Notes: a model not told the origin generated them from the sequence alone. 64,000 bases of DNA from an uncultured Crocinitomix sp. (GCA_937136425.1 CAKZON010000002.1:1-64000); one strand, 5' to 3'. Counted from the stretch's first letter, positions 1 through 7,597 are shown. Made by a program: numbers and translations.

Positions 1-26
1 ATGTTTTGCAAAGTTAAATATTTTAT

Positions 27-38
27 GTGATGCATCAC
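27..38. promoter_or_regulatory. 12-bp perfect palindrome GTGATGCATCAC
   Basis: A perfect 12-bp dyad near the left edge. It resembles a CRP/FNR-family half-site pair, but the spacer between TGTGA and TCAC is 4 nt rather than the usual 6. No gene to its left is visible, so a regulatory role cannot be assigned. Confidence 0.2.
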
Positions 39-94
39 GCTGTTTCATATAAAACTAATTGCAATTTTTCGACCTAATAATTAAAGTGGTTTTA

Positions 95-535
95 CTAAAA
101 ACTCATTCCAGCTTTTTGATAAGGATAAGCATTAAATGTACCAGTAGCAATTGCCACTAATTTACCTGTACTTTCTTGGGTTATTTTTCCTTCAGTAACA
201 ATAATTCTTTTTCCTTTAGATATTGCCTTTCCTTCTCCAATTAATACATCCCCAATTCTCACAGGAGAAATGTAGTTAATCTTAAATTCAACTGTTGAAA
301 CTAAATTTGAATTTTCAGAGGAGACATATAATGCCGCTAACCCTAAAATTCCATCCATATAACCTGCTACTAACCCTCCATGCGCTGTTGTTGGTGTCGC
401 TAAATGTTCAGGTTTAACAACCATTTTATATGCAATTCCGTCTTCCTCAAACTTTGTCAACTCCATTCCAAGCATTTTTCCATATTGGTTGGTTTGTTGA
501 TAGGTTTTTATTAAAAGCTCTCTAAAATTCTCCAT
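95..535 (-). CDS. PaaI-type hotdog-fold acyl-CoA thioesterase
   Basis: 146 aa, cytoplasmic. The sequence has the hotdog hallmark: an HGG motif near residue 52 at the start of the central helix (TAHGGLVAGYMDG), followed by the strands of a 4HBT/PaaI domain (VEFKINYISPVRIGDVLIGEG). Members hydrolyse acyl-CoA thioesters, often aromatic or medium-chain; the substrate cannot be read from the sequence. The start is placed at the ATG at 535; a TTG nine bases upstream would add three residues. The gene is monocistronic, faces the left edge, and has a TAATTTTG promoter box at 580-587. Family assignment is good, substrate unknown. Confidence 0.8.
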   Translation of the reverse strand: MENFRELLIKTYQQTNQYGKMLGMELTKFEEDGIAYKMVVKPEHLATPTTAHGGLVAGYMDGILGLAALYVSSENSNLVSTVEFKINYISPVRIGDVLIGEGKAISKGKRIIVTEGKITQESTGKLVAIATGTFNAYPYQKAGMSF

Positions 536-579
536 AACATACAATTACACCTTTTTATTTGGCATTTATTAATAGGCTA

Positions 580-587
580 CAAAATTA
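580..587 (-). promoter_or_regulatory. Candidate -7/-10 box (TAATTTTG) of the thioesterase gene
   Basis: On the minus strand this reads TAATTTTG, matching the Bacteroidota TAnnTTTG consensus, and would give a leader of about 40 nt before the ATG at 535. Confidence 0.4.
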
Positions 588-625
588 ACGAATAAAAAAA
601 AGCTTGCAATTCAATCATAAATAGA

Positions 626-654
626 TTGTGTTTTAAATAAAAAATATATCTTTG
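626..654 (+). promoter_or_regulatory. Promoter of tRNA-Gly
   Basis: TTG at 626-628 and TATCTTTG at 647-654 with an 18-nt spacer match the Bacteroidota promoter pattern. Transcription would start about 45 nt before the tRNA 5' end. Confidence 0.55.
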
Positions 655-705
655 CACCGAACATTAATTGTTCAAATTACCAACCAGGATTTATCCTGAC
701 AAAAT

Positions 706-778
706 GCGAGAGTAGCTCAGTTGGTAGAGCGTCAGCCTTCCAAGCTGAGGGTCGCGAGTTCGAGTCTCGTCTCTCGCT
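706..778 (+). tRNA. tRNA-Gly (anticodon TCC)
   Basis: A 73-nt cloverleaf folds cleanly. The 7-bp acceptor stem is GCGAGAG/CTCTCGC, the D-arm is GCTC/GAGC, the anticodon stem is TCAGC/GCTGA around loop CTTCCAA (anticodon TCC, reading GGA), and the T-arm is GCGAG/CTCGT around TTCGAGT. The discriminator base is T at 778 and CCA is not encoded. A strong hairpin terminator follows directly. Confidence 0.97.
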
Positions 779-781
779 CTA

Positions 782-817
782 AAAGCACTACTTATTTTAT
801 AAGTGGTGCTTTTTTTA
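782..817 (+). terminator. Rho-independent terminator after tRNA-Gly
   Basis: The arms AAGCACTACTT and AAGTGGTGCTT form an 11-bp stem (one G-U pair) over a short AT loop, followed by a run of seven T. Confidence 0.85.
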
Positions 818-936
818 TTCCCACAAGTTTCTGTTAAGCATATATTATTATCGGCAATTTTCAAGTCAACTACTGTTAATCCTTATTGTTTTGCCAATCA
901 TTTAATTTATTCAACTAAAGTACCTCTCACTTATTT

Positions 937-1011
937 GAAACAAGACTAAAATTCAATTTATAAAAAATCTCCATCCTTTCAGGATCGTATTTCTTATAAA
1001 TGTCTTGTATC
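937..1011 (+). ncRNA. Structured leader hairpin, copy 1 of 2 (upstream of small ORF)
   Basis: A long imperfect stem-loop. The outer stem is 937-946 with 1002-1011 (GAAACAAGAC/GTCTTGTATC, one mismatch). A 9-nt bulge lies on the 5' side. The middle stem is 956-968 with 989-1001 (12 of 13 pairs). An internal loop CTCC/CGT follows, then a terminal ATCC-GGAT stem with a 5-nt loop. The same architecture, with identical segment lengths, recurs at 31088-31162 in front of a paralogous ORF. The homology between copies begins at about 910. Whether it acts as a cis leader or is part of a repeated element cannot be told from two copies. Confidence 0.6.
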
Positions 1012-1056
1012 TGCAATCATTCGAGGTGCGGAGGTTTCAAAATTAAAATGAGAGAT

Positions 1057-1290
1057 ATGACAAAACAGCAAGAACAAACAACATTTAATGACGTTATCAA
1101 TGCTTCTGAAATTAATAAAGCAATTGAACGATTGAAAGAATTACTCTATTTGTATCAAAAAAGTGAATTGATAAAAGAAAGTGCTTATGTCGTTCAATAT
1201 GAATTAACGACTGTATACAGAATAATGGAATGTTTGCAGCATCAAATACAGGATATCATTCTTCAATCTGAACGTTGGGAGATGGAATAG
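1057..1290 (+). CDS. Small orphan protein, paralogue of the 31211-31444 product
   Basis: 77 aa from the ATG at 1057; the frame stays open back to an ATG at 1000 inside the hairpin's 3' arm. The protein is highly charged and predicted mostly helical, with no signal peptide or membrane segment, and I do not recognise the family. It shares about 44% identity (34 of 77 aligned residues) with the product of 31211-31444, including the N-terminal MTxxQEQT and a C-terminal SExWE. I chose 1057 because both paralogues begin MT there, preceded by the shared sequence TTTCAAAATTAAAA. It sits alone between the tRNA terminator and a convergent gene. The conserved structured leader suggests post-transcriptional control, which is inference only. 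Confidence 0.6.
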   Translation: MTKQQEQTTFNDVINASEINKAIERLKELLYLYQKSELIKESAYVVQYELTTVYRIMECLQHQIQDIILQSERWEME

Positions 1291-1309
1291 ATAAAATTAA
1301 TGGCTCCCA

Positions 1310-1349
1310 CTGAAGTCATTTGACTCTATCAGCTTACGGTCTTTTTTTT
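1310..1349 (+). terminator. Candidate terminator of the small ORF
   Basis: CTGA-AGTCA-TT-TGACT-CTA-TCAG forms a short two-part stem, followed nine bases later by TCTTTTTTTT. It is weaker than the hairpin at 1533-1567. Confidence 0.35.
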
Positions 1350-1532
1350 AACTACAAAAAAAGCAACCTTACAATCAGAGGAAACTACCTATAAATCAAC
1401 AAAATGTACTGTTTACAATTTTATGCACTTTTTTTTAAGGGATAAGTCAACTTGAGATGTAATAACTATAGAGAAGTCAATTAACATTAGCCTCTTAAAA
1501 ATTATTACTTATAGATTTAATAATTATCGCAA

Positions 1533-1567
1533 AAGGATGCTGACGAAAGTTAGTGTCCTTTTTTTAT
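1533..1567 (+). terminator. GAAA-capped terminator hairpin
   Basis: AAAGGATGCTGAC and GTTAGTGTCCTTT pair over 13 positions, three of them G-U, around a GAAA tetraloop, followed by a T run. On the minus strand it is followed by TTTTG, so it may serve both converging transcripts. Confidence 0.7.
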
Positions 1568-1592
1568 ACAATTGAGCGAATAAAAAACTTGA

Positions 1593-2486
1593 TTAACCTA
1601 ATATCAAACTTATTTCTTGTAGATCTTTCACTTTTTGTGTTTCCCCTACTTTTTGATAAGCATAAGACAAATTGCCAATCATTCTTTTTAAAATTTCAGA
1701 ATTACTACAAGGTTCAAAATAATTATCCTTTAAAGGCAGGTTTAAACTTCGAAGATAATTTTGAATTTCATTTTGATCAAAAATTCGACCTTTACTAAAT
1801 GGATTAATGTAAAAAAGAATATTTCTTTCATCCTGATCCAAACCTAACATCTTTAATGTTTGAAATTCATCCATAAAACCTAAAACGAAGTGATTGGGCA
1901 AATCAATTCCATAAATTGGAATTTGTAATTTTTGAGCAATCACTGAATAAAGTATTGAAAGACTCAATTGGTTTCCTTTTTTAGATTCAAGAACGGTATT
2001 GATAAATGAGTTTTGCGGTGTGTAGAAATTATTTTCACTAGACTGAAAGCCACACAAATCAAACAATACGTGATTAAATATTTTAACTATTTCAAACGCC
2101 GTGTGTTCTTCATTAATCTCTAACCAAACCATTTGTTTGATTTTTTCAAGCTCAGCATCTACTACCTCATAATCGACATCTGGAAATTGAAATTTACTTA
2201 TAATCAAAGATCCTTTTAATAAGTCTCGATTGGCTGAACCACGCCATTTTTCTAAATCAGCCTTAATCTCGTTAACTTGTATTTGTCGAATAATCTCTAA
2301 AATACGCTCACGGTGATCCGTATCCGTTTCATGATTGCTCCAACTGCGTTCTAACGTTGGCACCACACCATCACCCATTCGTACTAATTCATCTTTCACG
2401 TGATGAAACACCCTGGGATCAGGATCTTCCGCCAAACGAATTAACGAAGTTATTTTGGTATTTTGATTTTGATCTACAAATTTCAC
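1593..2486 (-). CDS. SirB1-family transglutaminase-like protein
   Basis: 297 aa, cytoplasmic. The N-terminal ~100 residues look helical and HEAT-like (DPDPRVFHHVKDEL). The region from about 100 to 270 matches the SirB1/transglutaminase-like core (NNFYTPQNSFINTVLESKKG, then NQLSLSILYSVIAQKL and LPNHFVLGF). As in other SirB1 proteins the catalytic cysteine of true transglutaminases is not evident, so an enzymatic activity is not claimed. The start codon is GTG at 2486: an in-frame TAG lies just upstream and no ATG is available nearby. A TACCTTTG box lies 5 nt before it, implying a leaderless message. Confidence 0.7.
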   Translation of the reverse strand: MKFVDQNQNTKITSLIRLAEDPDPRVFHHVKDELVRMGDGVVPTLERSWSNHETDTDHRERILEIIRQIQVNEIKADLEKWRGSANRDLLKGSLIISKFQFPDVDYEVVDAELEKIKQMVWLEINEEHTAFEIVKIFNHVLFDLCGFQSSENNFYTPQNSFINTVLESKKGNQLSLSILYSVIAQKLQIPIYGIDLPNHFVLGFMDEFQTLKMLGLDQDERNILFYINPFSKGRIFDQNEIQNYLRSLNLPLKDNYFEPCSNSEILKRMIGNLSYAYQKVGETQKVKDLQEISLILG

Positions 2487-2491
2487 CGAAA

Positions 2492-2499
2492 CAAAGGTA
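2492..2499 (-). promoter_or_regulatory. TACCTTTG box 5 nt before the GTG start
   Basis: A perfect TAnnTTTG match on the minus strand. Transcription should begin at or next to the GTG at 2486, so the mRNA would have no leader. Confidence 0.45.
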
Positions 2500-2547
2500 T
2501 GCTAGAAGAAGCGGCATAACCTGTTGATTAGCAAAATCTTTTTAACG

Positions 2548-3420
2548 CTATTTTGTTAATCTATTGAGTACTAGTTGAATTAAATCGGCCATTTTATCCT
2601 TGTAATTTGGCTCAAATTTATTGCTATATCGATTTGCTAAAACTAAACAGACAGTAACAGCGTTATGCCCCAATGCATCTGCAAGAGCATATAATCCTGA
2701 GGTTTCCATTTCCAAGTTTGTAGCACGAGAACCTTGCCATTTAAATTGGCGTAAATCTTCTTTAAAATCAGGTAGGCTTAAAGGGATACGAATTGCCCTT
2801 CCTTGAGGACCATAAAATCCATTTGCGGTGGTTGTAACTCCTTCTTCCATCCCTTCTTTTAGCAAATTTCGAAGCCGATCATTGCTTTTTTTGATATATG
2901 GAGGGTTTAATTTTGAATTCCAATTAACTGTTTCATAAAAGTTATTTAATGCATCTTTTTCATCTTGTGAATAAGGCATTTCATAAAAATGCGCCATTCC
3001 ATCCAAACCAATTGCATATTTCGAAATGATGTGTGCACCGGGCTCTATATCTGCATGAAGGGCTCCACAAGTTCCAATACGAATGAGGTCTAACGATTTT
3101 TGCTCGGTCTTTTCAGTTCTTGATTCAAAATCAATATTAACCACGGCATCCAGTTCATTCAACACGATATCAATATTGTCTGTCCCAATACCTGTAGACA
3201 TTACCGTTAGTTCTTTTCCTTTATATATTCCTGTCAAGGTGCAAAATTCACGATTTTGAGTTTCAAACCTTACGGAATCAAAAAAGGTACCTACAAATTT
3301 TACACGATCAGGATCTCCCACTAATATTACAGTATCCGCAACATCTTCGGCTGCAATATTTAAATGATAGATTTTACCTGCTTGATTTAGTGTTAATTCT
3401 GACGGTTCAAATTTTTTCAT
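2548..3420 (-). CDS. Nucleoside phosphorylase (uridine phosphorylase-like)
   Basis: 290 aa, cytoplasmic. It belongs to the PNP/UDP phosphorylase superfamily: the N-terminal phosphate loop VGDPDRV near residue 35, STGIGTDN near 75, IGTCGALHADIEPG near 113, and the nucleoside-binding NLEMETSGLYALADALGH near 235. The overall pattern is closest to uridine phosphorylases, which cleave uridine plus phosphate to uracil and ribose 1-phosphate for salvage; specificity for uridine rather than another nucleoside is inferred. It lies 6 nt downstream of bshC on the same strand, so the two are probably co-transcribed. Confidence 0.85.
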   Translation of the reverse strand: MKKFEPSELTLNQAGKIYHLNIAAEDVADTVILVGDPDRVKFVGTFFDSVRFETQNREFCTLTGIYKGKELTVMSTGIGTDNIDIVLNELDAVVNIDFESRTEKTEQKSLDLIRIGTCGALHADIEPGAHIISKYAIGLDGMAHFYEMPYSQDEKDALNNFYETVNWNSKLNPPYIKKSNDRLRNLLKEGMEEGVTTTANGFYGPQGRAIRIPLSLPDFKEDLRQFKWQGSRATNLEMETSGLYALADALGHNAVTVCLVLANRYSNKFEPNYKDKMADLIQLVLNRLTK

Positions 3421-3426
3421 AGATTT

Positions 3427-5016
3427 TTAAATTTCTAAGACACGAATTAAAGGTTGGTCTTGCGCAGTTAAATTATTCACAATTTTTGAAATAAAGTCGT
3501 TATCATTCAAAATATACGGGATAAAATTTTCGTATCGCTCTTGAAAACCTCCGTTAGGATAAATCTTGGCTTGTAATTTTTTGATTTTATTGGCTTTTAC
3601 TTCGTGTTTGGCTTTTTCTGCCTTGATTAGTTTAGATTCAATTCTCTCGATAGATTTTTCCATTTTAGAAAACTCTGCAGCAATCATTCCAACTAAACCT
3701 TTATTAATGGACTCGGCTTTTTCAACCAATTGCGTTTTTATTCCGTTAAGTTGTTGCAGTTCATCTTTCAATTCGATCTCAACTTCGACATCTTCTAGGG
3801 CGATTTCTTTTACAAGCTCATGCAAATCACGTTTTAAGTCTGGAACGGAAAGATTCAAACTATCTAATTCTGTCATTTCTTTTTCTTTCAGAAGTAAGAT
3901 TGAATCTCGCACACGCAACAATGGAAACGTTAAGTCCAGCGCTTTGAAAACTTCATTTAATTGCAACCAGTAGGCAATTTCGCCACCACCACCAACATAT
4001 GCTAAGTTTGGTAAAATCAATTCTTGATAAACGGGTCGTAATAGGGCATTAGGAGAAAACTGTTCAGGTTTTTCATTCACCATATCAACCAGCTCCTTGG
4101 CAGAATACTCTTTTTCATCAATTTGAAAAACATCTCCATTTCTACTAATTCTTTGGCGTACTCCATTGTTGTTAATGAAGAATAAATTACAGTCACGCAC
4201 AAAGACTTGATTATGGTAACCAGCCAACTCTAACTTTTGATTTGTTTCAGTAACCGCCTTGTGCACAAATGCTTCATTAATTTCACGAACTGCAACTGGT
4301 GCAAATGCCTGTTTTAAAGCTATATCATTACCATCAATTATAACCAAGCCATAATCTGCAAAAAGTTTATTCATTAAACCTCTTGTTGCCTCTGCCAGGT
4401 TACTGCTATTTTTATAAATAGAAGTGAATTGTGTTAAAAGTTCTTTTAGCGTTTCATCACTATATTTTTCTTCTATTGGGTTTGTAAAGGACTCTATTCC
4501 TAAAGGTTCAATTTCTCCAACAATTTTACTTTCTTGTCCTTCTTTGTCCCAAGCAATTTTATTTCCAAACAAATGGATATGATTAATTTCTTCAAAATCA
4601 TGATCTTCTGTTGCCATCCAAAAAACAGGAACATATTTATTAGAAGGGTCGCGCTCATTCATTGCACGGCTCAATGAAATGACCTGCGCAACTTTATAAA
4701 TTGAATATAATGGTCCTGTCAATAAGTTTAATTGATGCCCCGTTGTTATTGTATATGAATTATCATCTTTTAGTCGATTTATATTAGCTTTCGACAAATC
4801 AGACAATGAAGTGCCTTTGTTTTGATTTACTAAGGCCTCAACTAAAACCTCCCTTTGCGCTGTAGTAAAAGTTTTCACTTTCGTTTGTTCTGCAATCTGA
4901 GATAATGAAAAAAATTGAGGTAAAAACTCCGCAATTGTTGATTTATTCTCCACCAAATCTCTGATAATGGAAGATGAAAAACGAAACTCTGTAAAAGAAA
5001 ATTGATCTTGAATCAT
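3427..5016 (-). CDS. bshC: Bacillithiol biosynthesis protein BshC (putative cysteine ligase)
   Basis: 529 aa from the ATG at 5016; an upstream in-frame ATG would add 11 residues, but homologues begin near this point. BshC is assigned the last step of bacillithiol synthesis, adding cysteine to glucosaminyl-malate. Visible features are the N-terminal Rossmann-like region with the TGHQLNLLTGPLYSIYK motif, the WMATEDHDFEEI motif, and a long charged coiled coil near residues 390-490 (KLIKAEKAKHEVKANKIKK) typical of the family. Length is typical. BshA and BshB are not in this window. A TACTTTTG box lies 4 nt before the ATG. Confidence 0.92.
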   Translation of the reverse strand: MIQDQFSFTEFRFSSSIIRDLVENKSTIAEFLPQFFSLSQIAEQTKVKTFTTAQREVLVEALVNQNKGTSLSDLSKANINRLKDDNSYTITTGHQLNLLTGPLYSIYKVAQVISLSRAMNERDPSNKYVPVFWMATEDHDFEEINHIHLFGNKIAWDKEGQESKIVGEIEPLGIESFTNPIEEKYSDETLKELLTQFTSIYKNSSNLAEATRGLMNKLFADYGLVIIDGNDIALKQAFAPVAVREINEAFVHKAVTETNQKLELAGYHNQVFVRDCNLFFINNNGVRQRISRNGDVFQIDEKEYSAKELVDMVNEKPEQFSPNALLRPVYQELILPNLAYVGGGGEIAYWLQLNEVFKALDLTFPLLRVRDSILLLKEKEMTELDSLNLSVPDLKRDLHELVKEIALEDVEVEIELKDELQQLNGIKTQLVEKAESINKGLVGMIAAEFSKMEKSIERIESKLIKAEKAKHEVKANKIKKLQAKIYPNGGFQERYENFIPYILNDNDFISKIVNNLTAQDQPLIRVLEI

Positions 5017-5020
5017 AGTA

Positions 5021-5028
5021 CAAAAGTA
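5021..5028 (-). promoter_or_regulatory. TACTTTTG box 4 nt before the bshC ATG
   Basis: A perfect TAnnTTTG match on the minus strand. The expected start site coincides with the ATG at 5016, so bshC mRNA may be leaderless. Confidence 0.45.
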
Positions 5029-5104
5029 ATGAATATGATTCCACAACAAACCAATATTAATTAAAATATTTGTCGCAACATATAGTTAGAAAGAGAGGGA
5101 AATA

Positions 5105-5518
5105 TTATTTGGACAGTTTCGGAATTTTCATGGCATAATATGCAATAAACCCAATTGAGATCAATGCTCCTAACAACGAAGGCAAACTACCATCACTTCC
5201 AGAATAAATTAATAGAACCACCCATAATCCATTACCAATTAGGTATAATATAAACCCACGCCGAAGTCCTTTTTTCATTTTTGCTACTCCAATAATACAT
5301 AACCAACACATACCTATGACTAATGCACTCATAACAGCAAAAACTCCAAGCAAACCGGAAAACAAGCCGTCAAACATTTCCGAATTCTCCATACTTGTCC
5401 CATTCGTGATGCAGGCAATCAGCAATACCATGCAAAGTAGCGCACAAATTACATTCCCTAAATAACTGAGAACAGTCATAGTTTTAAAAGCTCCTGATTT
5501 TATATTTTGCGCGCTCAT
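5105..5518 (-). CDS. Small four-helix membrane protein, tandem paralogue 4
   Basis: 137 aa with four hydrophobic segments and no signal peptidase site. It is the most diverged member of a tandem set of four (5105-6931). The shared signature is a basic loop between helices 2 and 3, here MKKGLRRGFILYLIGNGLW. The C-terminus (MKIPKLSK) differs from the QLKHLK ending of its neighbours. Function is unknown. It is the last gene of the array, 29 nt downstream of the next copy on the same strand. Confidence 0.7.
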   Translation of the reverse strand: MSAQNIKSGAFKTMTVLSYLGNVICALLCMVLLIACITNGTSMENSEMFDGLFSGLLGVFAVMSALVIGMCWLCIIGVAKMKKGLRRGFILYLIGNGLWVVLLIYSGSDGSLPSLLGALISIGFIAYYAMKIPKLSK

Positions 5519-5547
5519 AGTTACGGTTTAAGAATTCTTTATTAAGT

Positions 5548-5997
5548 CTAATTTAAGTGTTTTAATTGCGTTGCAAAAATAATAATGAAAAGAAACGCAA
5601 TTCCTGCAATGACAAAGCTTGAAATTAACTCTGATGAAATAGTACCATAAGCAGGCATAACTGTAAGCCATAAGATAAAAAAGGTGATTAACCCAACACC
5701 TATGGTGTAAAAAACAAATCCCTTTTTACGGCCTTTATGCATTAATGCAGCACCGTAGATTGACATTACCAAAATTCCTATAACTACCAAAAAAGAAATA
5801 ATTGCCCCTGTAAACCCACTTGCAATAGTTGCGGTTATTGAAAGGTATTGAATTATCATCAAGGTGAAATTAATTACCGCACCAATAAGGATTATACCCA
5901 ATATAAGGTAATTTAAAATTGCCATTACACTTACCAATCCTGGCACATGCTTTTTCCCTCTTTCTTTCTCCTCTAACACTTCGTTTCGTACTGACAT
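5548..5997 (-). CDS. Small four-helix membrane protein, tandem paralogue 3
   Basis: 149 aa. A charged N-terminal stretch of about 18 residues (NEVLEEKERGKKHVPGL) precedes four predicted transmembrane helices. The shared loop is MHKGRKKGFVFYTIGVGL and the protein ends ATQLKHLN. The order and spacing of helices match its three neighbours. No enzymatic or transport motif is visible and the family was not recognised. Intergenic gaps to both neighbours are about 30 nt, so the four genes are probably one transcript. Confidence 0.7.
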   Translation of the reverse strand: MSVRNEVLEEKERGKKHVPGLVSVMAILNYLILGIILIGAVINFTLMIIQYLSITATIASGFTGAIISFLVVIGILVMSIYGAALMHKGRKKGFVFYTIGVGLITFFILWLTVMPAYGTISSELISSFVIAGIAFLFIIIFATQLKHLN

Positions 5998-6029
5998 TTA
6001 ATCATTTTTATTTTTTACAAAAATAAAAC

Positions 6030-6467
6030 TCATTTCAAATATTTTTGTTGCGAACCTAGAGCAAAAACAAGAAAAAGTAATAAAAGTCCTAAAAAAACAT
6101 TCAATATTTGGGATTGCTGATTCCATGCAAAATAAGTCGCTACAAATGTAATTGCAGCCAATACAACACTACCTAATGCAAAGTAAAAAAAGCCTTTCTT
6201 TTTTCCTTTACGCATTGAGATTACACCATTAAACGCAGAAAGAGAAAAGATGCCTATAATAGTTGCAACAACTAAAACGACTGTTCTTTCTGAAGAATGC
6301 AAATAACCACTTTCTGAAGAAATAAAAAATAGAACTAAAACGAAACATACTCCCAGTAAAAAAAGACCGTGAATAATGAACGCTACAATTGACAAAACCT
6401 TTATCAAAGCAATTGCTTTTTCAGTCGCTTTAAGCTCTTTATCTAATTCCCTTCTCGATTTTGTCAT
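6030..6467 (-). CDS. Small four-helix membrane protein, tandem paralogue 2
   Basis: 145 aa. It begins with a charged helix (KSRRELDKELKATEKAIAL) and has four hydrophobic segments. The loop signature is MRKGKKKGFFYFALGS and the C-terminus is LGSQQKYLK. It is clearly homologous to the flanking genes over its whole length. Its function is unknown; the repeated duplication suggests either hetero-oligomers or dosage effects, which is inference. Confidence 0.7.
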   Translation of the reverse strand: MTKSRRELDKELKATEKAIALIKVLSIVAFIIHGLFLLGVCFVLVLFFISSESGYLHSSERTVVLVVATIIGIFSLSAFNGVISMRKGKKKGFFYFALGSVVLAAITFVATYFAWNQQSQILNVFLGLLLLFLVFALGSQQKYLK

Positions 6468-6490
6468 AGCAGTTTTATTACAACCACGTT

Positions 6491-6931
6491 TTATTTCAAA
6501 TGCTTTAATTGAGTTCCGAATGCTATAACCATTCCAATTATGATCAAACCTAACACCAAGTTAGTAAACTGCTGTGCCCCACTAAGTAGAAAAAAAACAC
6601 CCAATAATCCGCTTCCAATTGCAAATAATACAAAACCAATTTTTTTTCCTTTTTGCATTTTTGCAGCACCAATTATTGATATAATTGATAACCCTATAAA
6701 AAGGATGAAAATGACAATTATTACACCCAGCATTCCATTCATTTGAGCTCCCATTAATGCCCCCAAACTTGAATTAGATGCTGAAGCGAAAAAAGCCATA
6801 CCAACTAACATAATGATAATTAAAAAACCATGTCCAATGTAACTAAGTATCGCCAACACTTTAACCAATTCAGGTACTCCTTGAGTAACTTTATCCTCCT
6901 CTGTCTCTAATATTTCATCAAAATCACTCAT
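6491..6931 (-). CDS. Small four-helix membrane protein, tandem paralogue 1
   Basis: 146 aa and first in the array. An acidic N-terminus (SDFDEILETEEDKVTQG) is followed by four hydrophobic segments. The shared loop is MQKGKKIGFVLFAIGSGLL and the ending is GTQLKHLK, most like paralogue 3. It is transcribed away from the cyclophilin gene at 7076; no clear TAnnTTTG box was found upstream of its ATG at 6931. Function unknown. Confidence 0.7.
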   Translation of the reverse strand: MSDFDEILETEEDKVTQGVPELVKVLAILSYIGHGFLIIIMLVGMAFFASASNSSLGALMGAQMNGMLGVIIVIFILFIGLSIISIIGAAKMQKGKKIGFVLFAIGSGLLGVFFLLSGAQQFTNLVLGLIIIGMVIAFGTQLKHLK

Positions 6932-7003
6932 TGTTTAAGCTTTAAAATTTGTTACGGCTAATATATTAATTTAATCCATAGTTGTGCTTCAATTAAATTG
7001 AAC

Positions 7004-7035
7004 CTTGGTAGGATCAAAACAGTTTATTAGCTTTG
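7004..7035 (+). promoter_or_regulatory. Promoter of the cyclophilin gene
   Basis: CTTG at 7004-7007 and TAGCTTTG at 7028-7035, with a 20-nt spacer, fit the Bacteroidota consensus. The leader would be about 35-40 nt. Confidence 0.5.
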
Positions 7036-7075
7036 CAATAAAGGAAATTTACCAATAGAATTAAATTTATTAATA

Positions 7076-7504
7076 ATGAAGGCAACAATAACAACAAATA
7101 AAGGTGTAATGGTAGCAGAGTTATATGACGAAACTCCAATTGCAACTGGAAACTTTGCGAAACTAGCAAAAGAAGGATTTTATAACGGACTTACATGGCA
7201 CCGTGTACTTCCAGATTTTGTAATTCAAGGTGGATGCCCTAACGGAACTGGTGCAGGCGGACCTGGTTATACAATTGACTGTGAAGTAACAGCTGAAAAA
7301 CAATACCACGACAGAGGCGTATTATCTATGGCACATGCTGGAAGAAATACAGGTGGATCACAATTCTTCGTTTGTCACAGCCGTAACAACACTTCACACT
7401 TAGATGGAAATCACACTTGTTTTGGAAAGGTGATTGATGGTGTAGACGTTGTAGATGACATTAGAGAAGGTGATTTAATTGAGTCTATTGTTATTGAGGA
7501 TTAA
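7076..7504 (+). CDS. Cyclophilin-type peptidyl-prolyl cis-trans isomerase
   Basis: 142 aa, about the minimal cyclophilin length, with no signal peptide and therefore cytoplasmic. The active-site motifs are all present: WHRVLPDFVIQGGCPNGTG with the catalytic arginine near residue 43, GGSQFFVCHS near 104, and LDGNHTCFGKVIDG near 121. It catalyses proline isomerisation during protein folding. It is a single gene with its own promoter at 7004-7035 and a strong bidirectional terminator at 7543-7580. Confidence 0.93.
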   Translation: MKATITTNKGVMVAELYDETPIATGNFAKLAKEGFYNGLTWHRVLPDFVIQGGCPNGTGAGGPGYTIDCEVTAEKQYHDRGVLSMAHAGRNTGGSQFFVCHSRNNTSHLDGNHTCFGKVIDGVDVVDDIREGDLIESIVIED

Positions 7505-7542
7505 AAATCTATTCATTAACAAAGACATTACAGTATTAAAAC

Positions 7543-7580
7543 AAAAAAGTCCTGACAAATAAATTGTTAGGACTTTTTTT
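7543..7580. terminator. Bidirectional terminator between the cyclophilin and lipoprotein genes
   Basis: A 15-16-bp stem (AAGTCCTGACAA with TTGTTAGGACTT, extended by A and T runs on either side) around a short loop. It has a T run on both strands, so it can end both converging transcripts. Confidence 0.88.
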
Positions 7581-7597
7581 ATGTTTCAAAATTTCAT

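Larger units (their letters stand above)
1291..1592. other. Intergenic region of about 300 bp with two hairpins
   Basis: This AT-rich gap separates the rightward small ORF from the leftward SirB1-type gene. Apart from the two terminator-like hairpins (1310-1349 and 1533-1567) I see no ORF, repeat or RNA gene in it. Confidence 0.5.

Noticed and set aside
3566-3973. 135-codon plus-strand ORF opposite bshC
   Set aside because: It lies entirely within bshC on the other strand and has Ser/Leu-rich low-complexity sequence typical of an antisense shadow.
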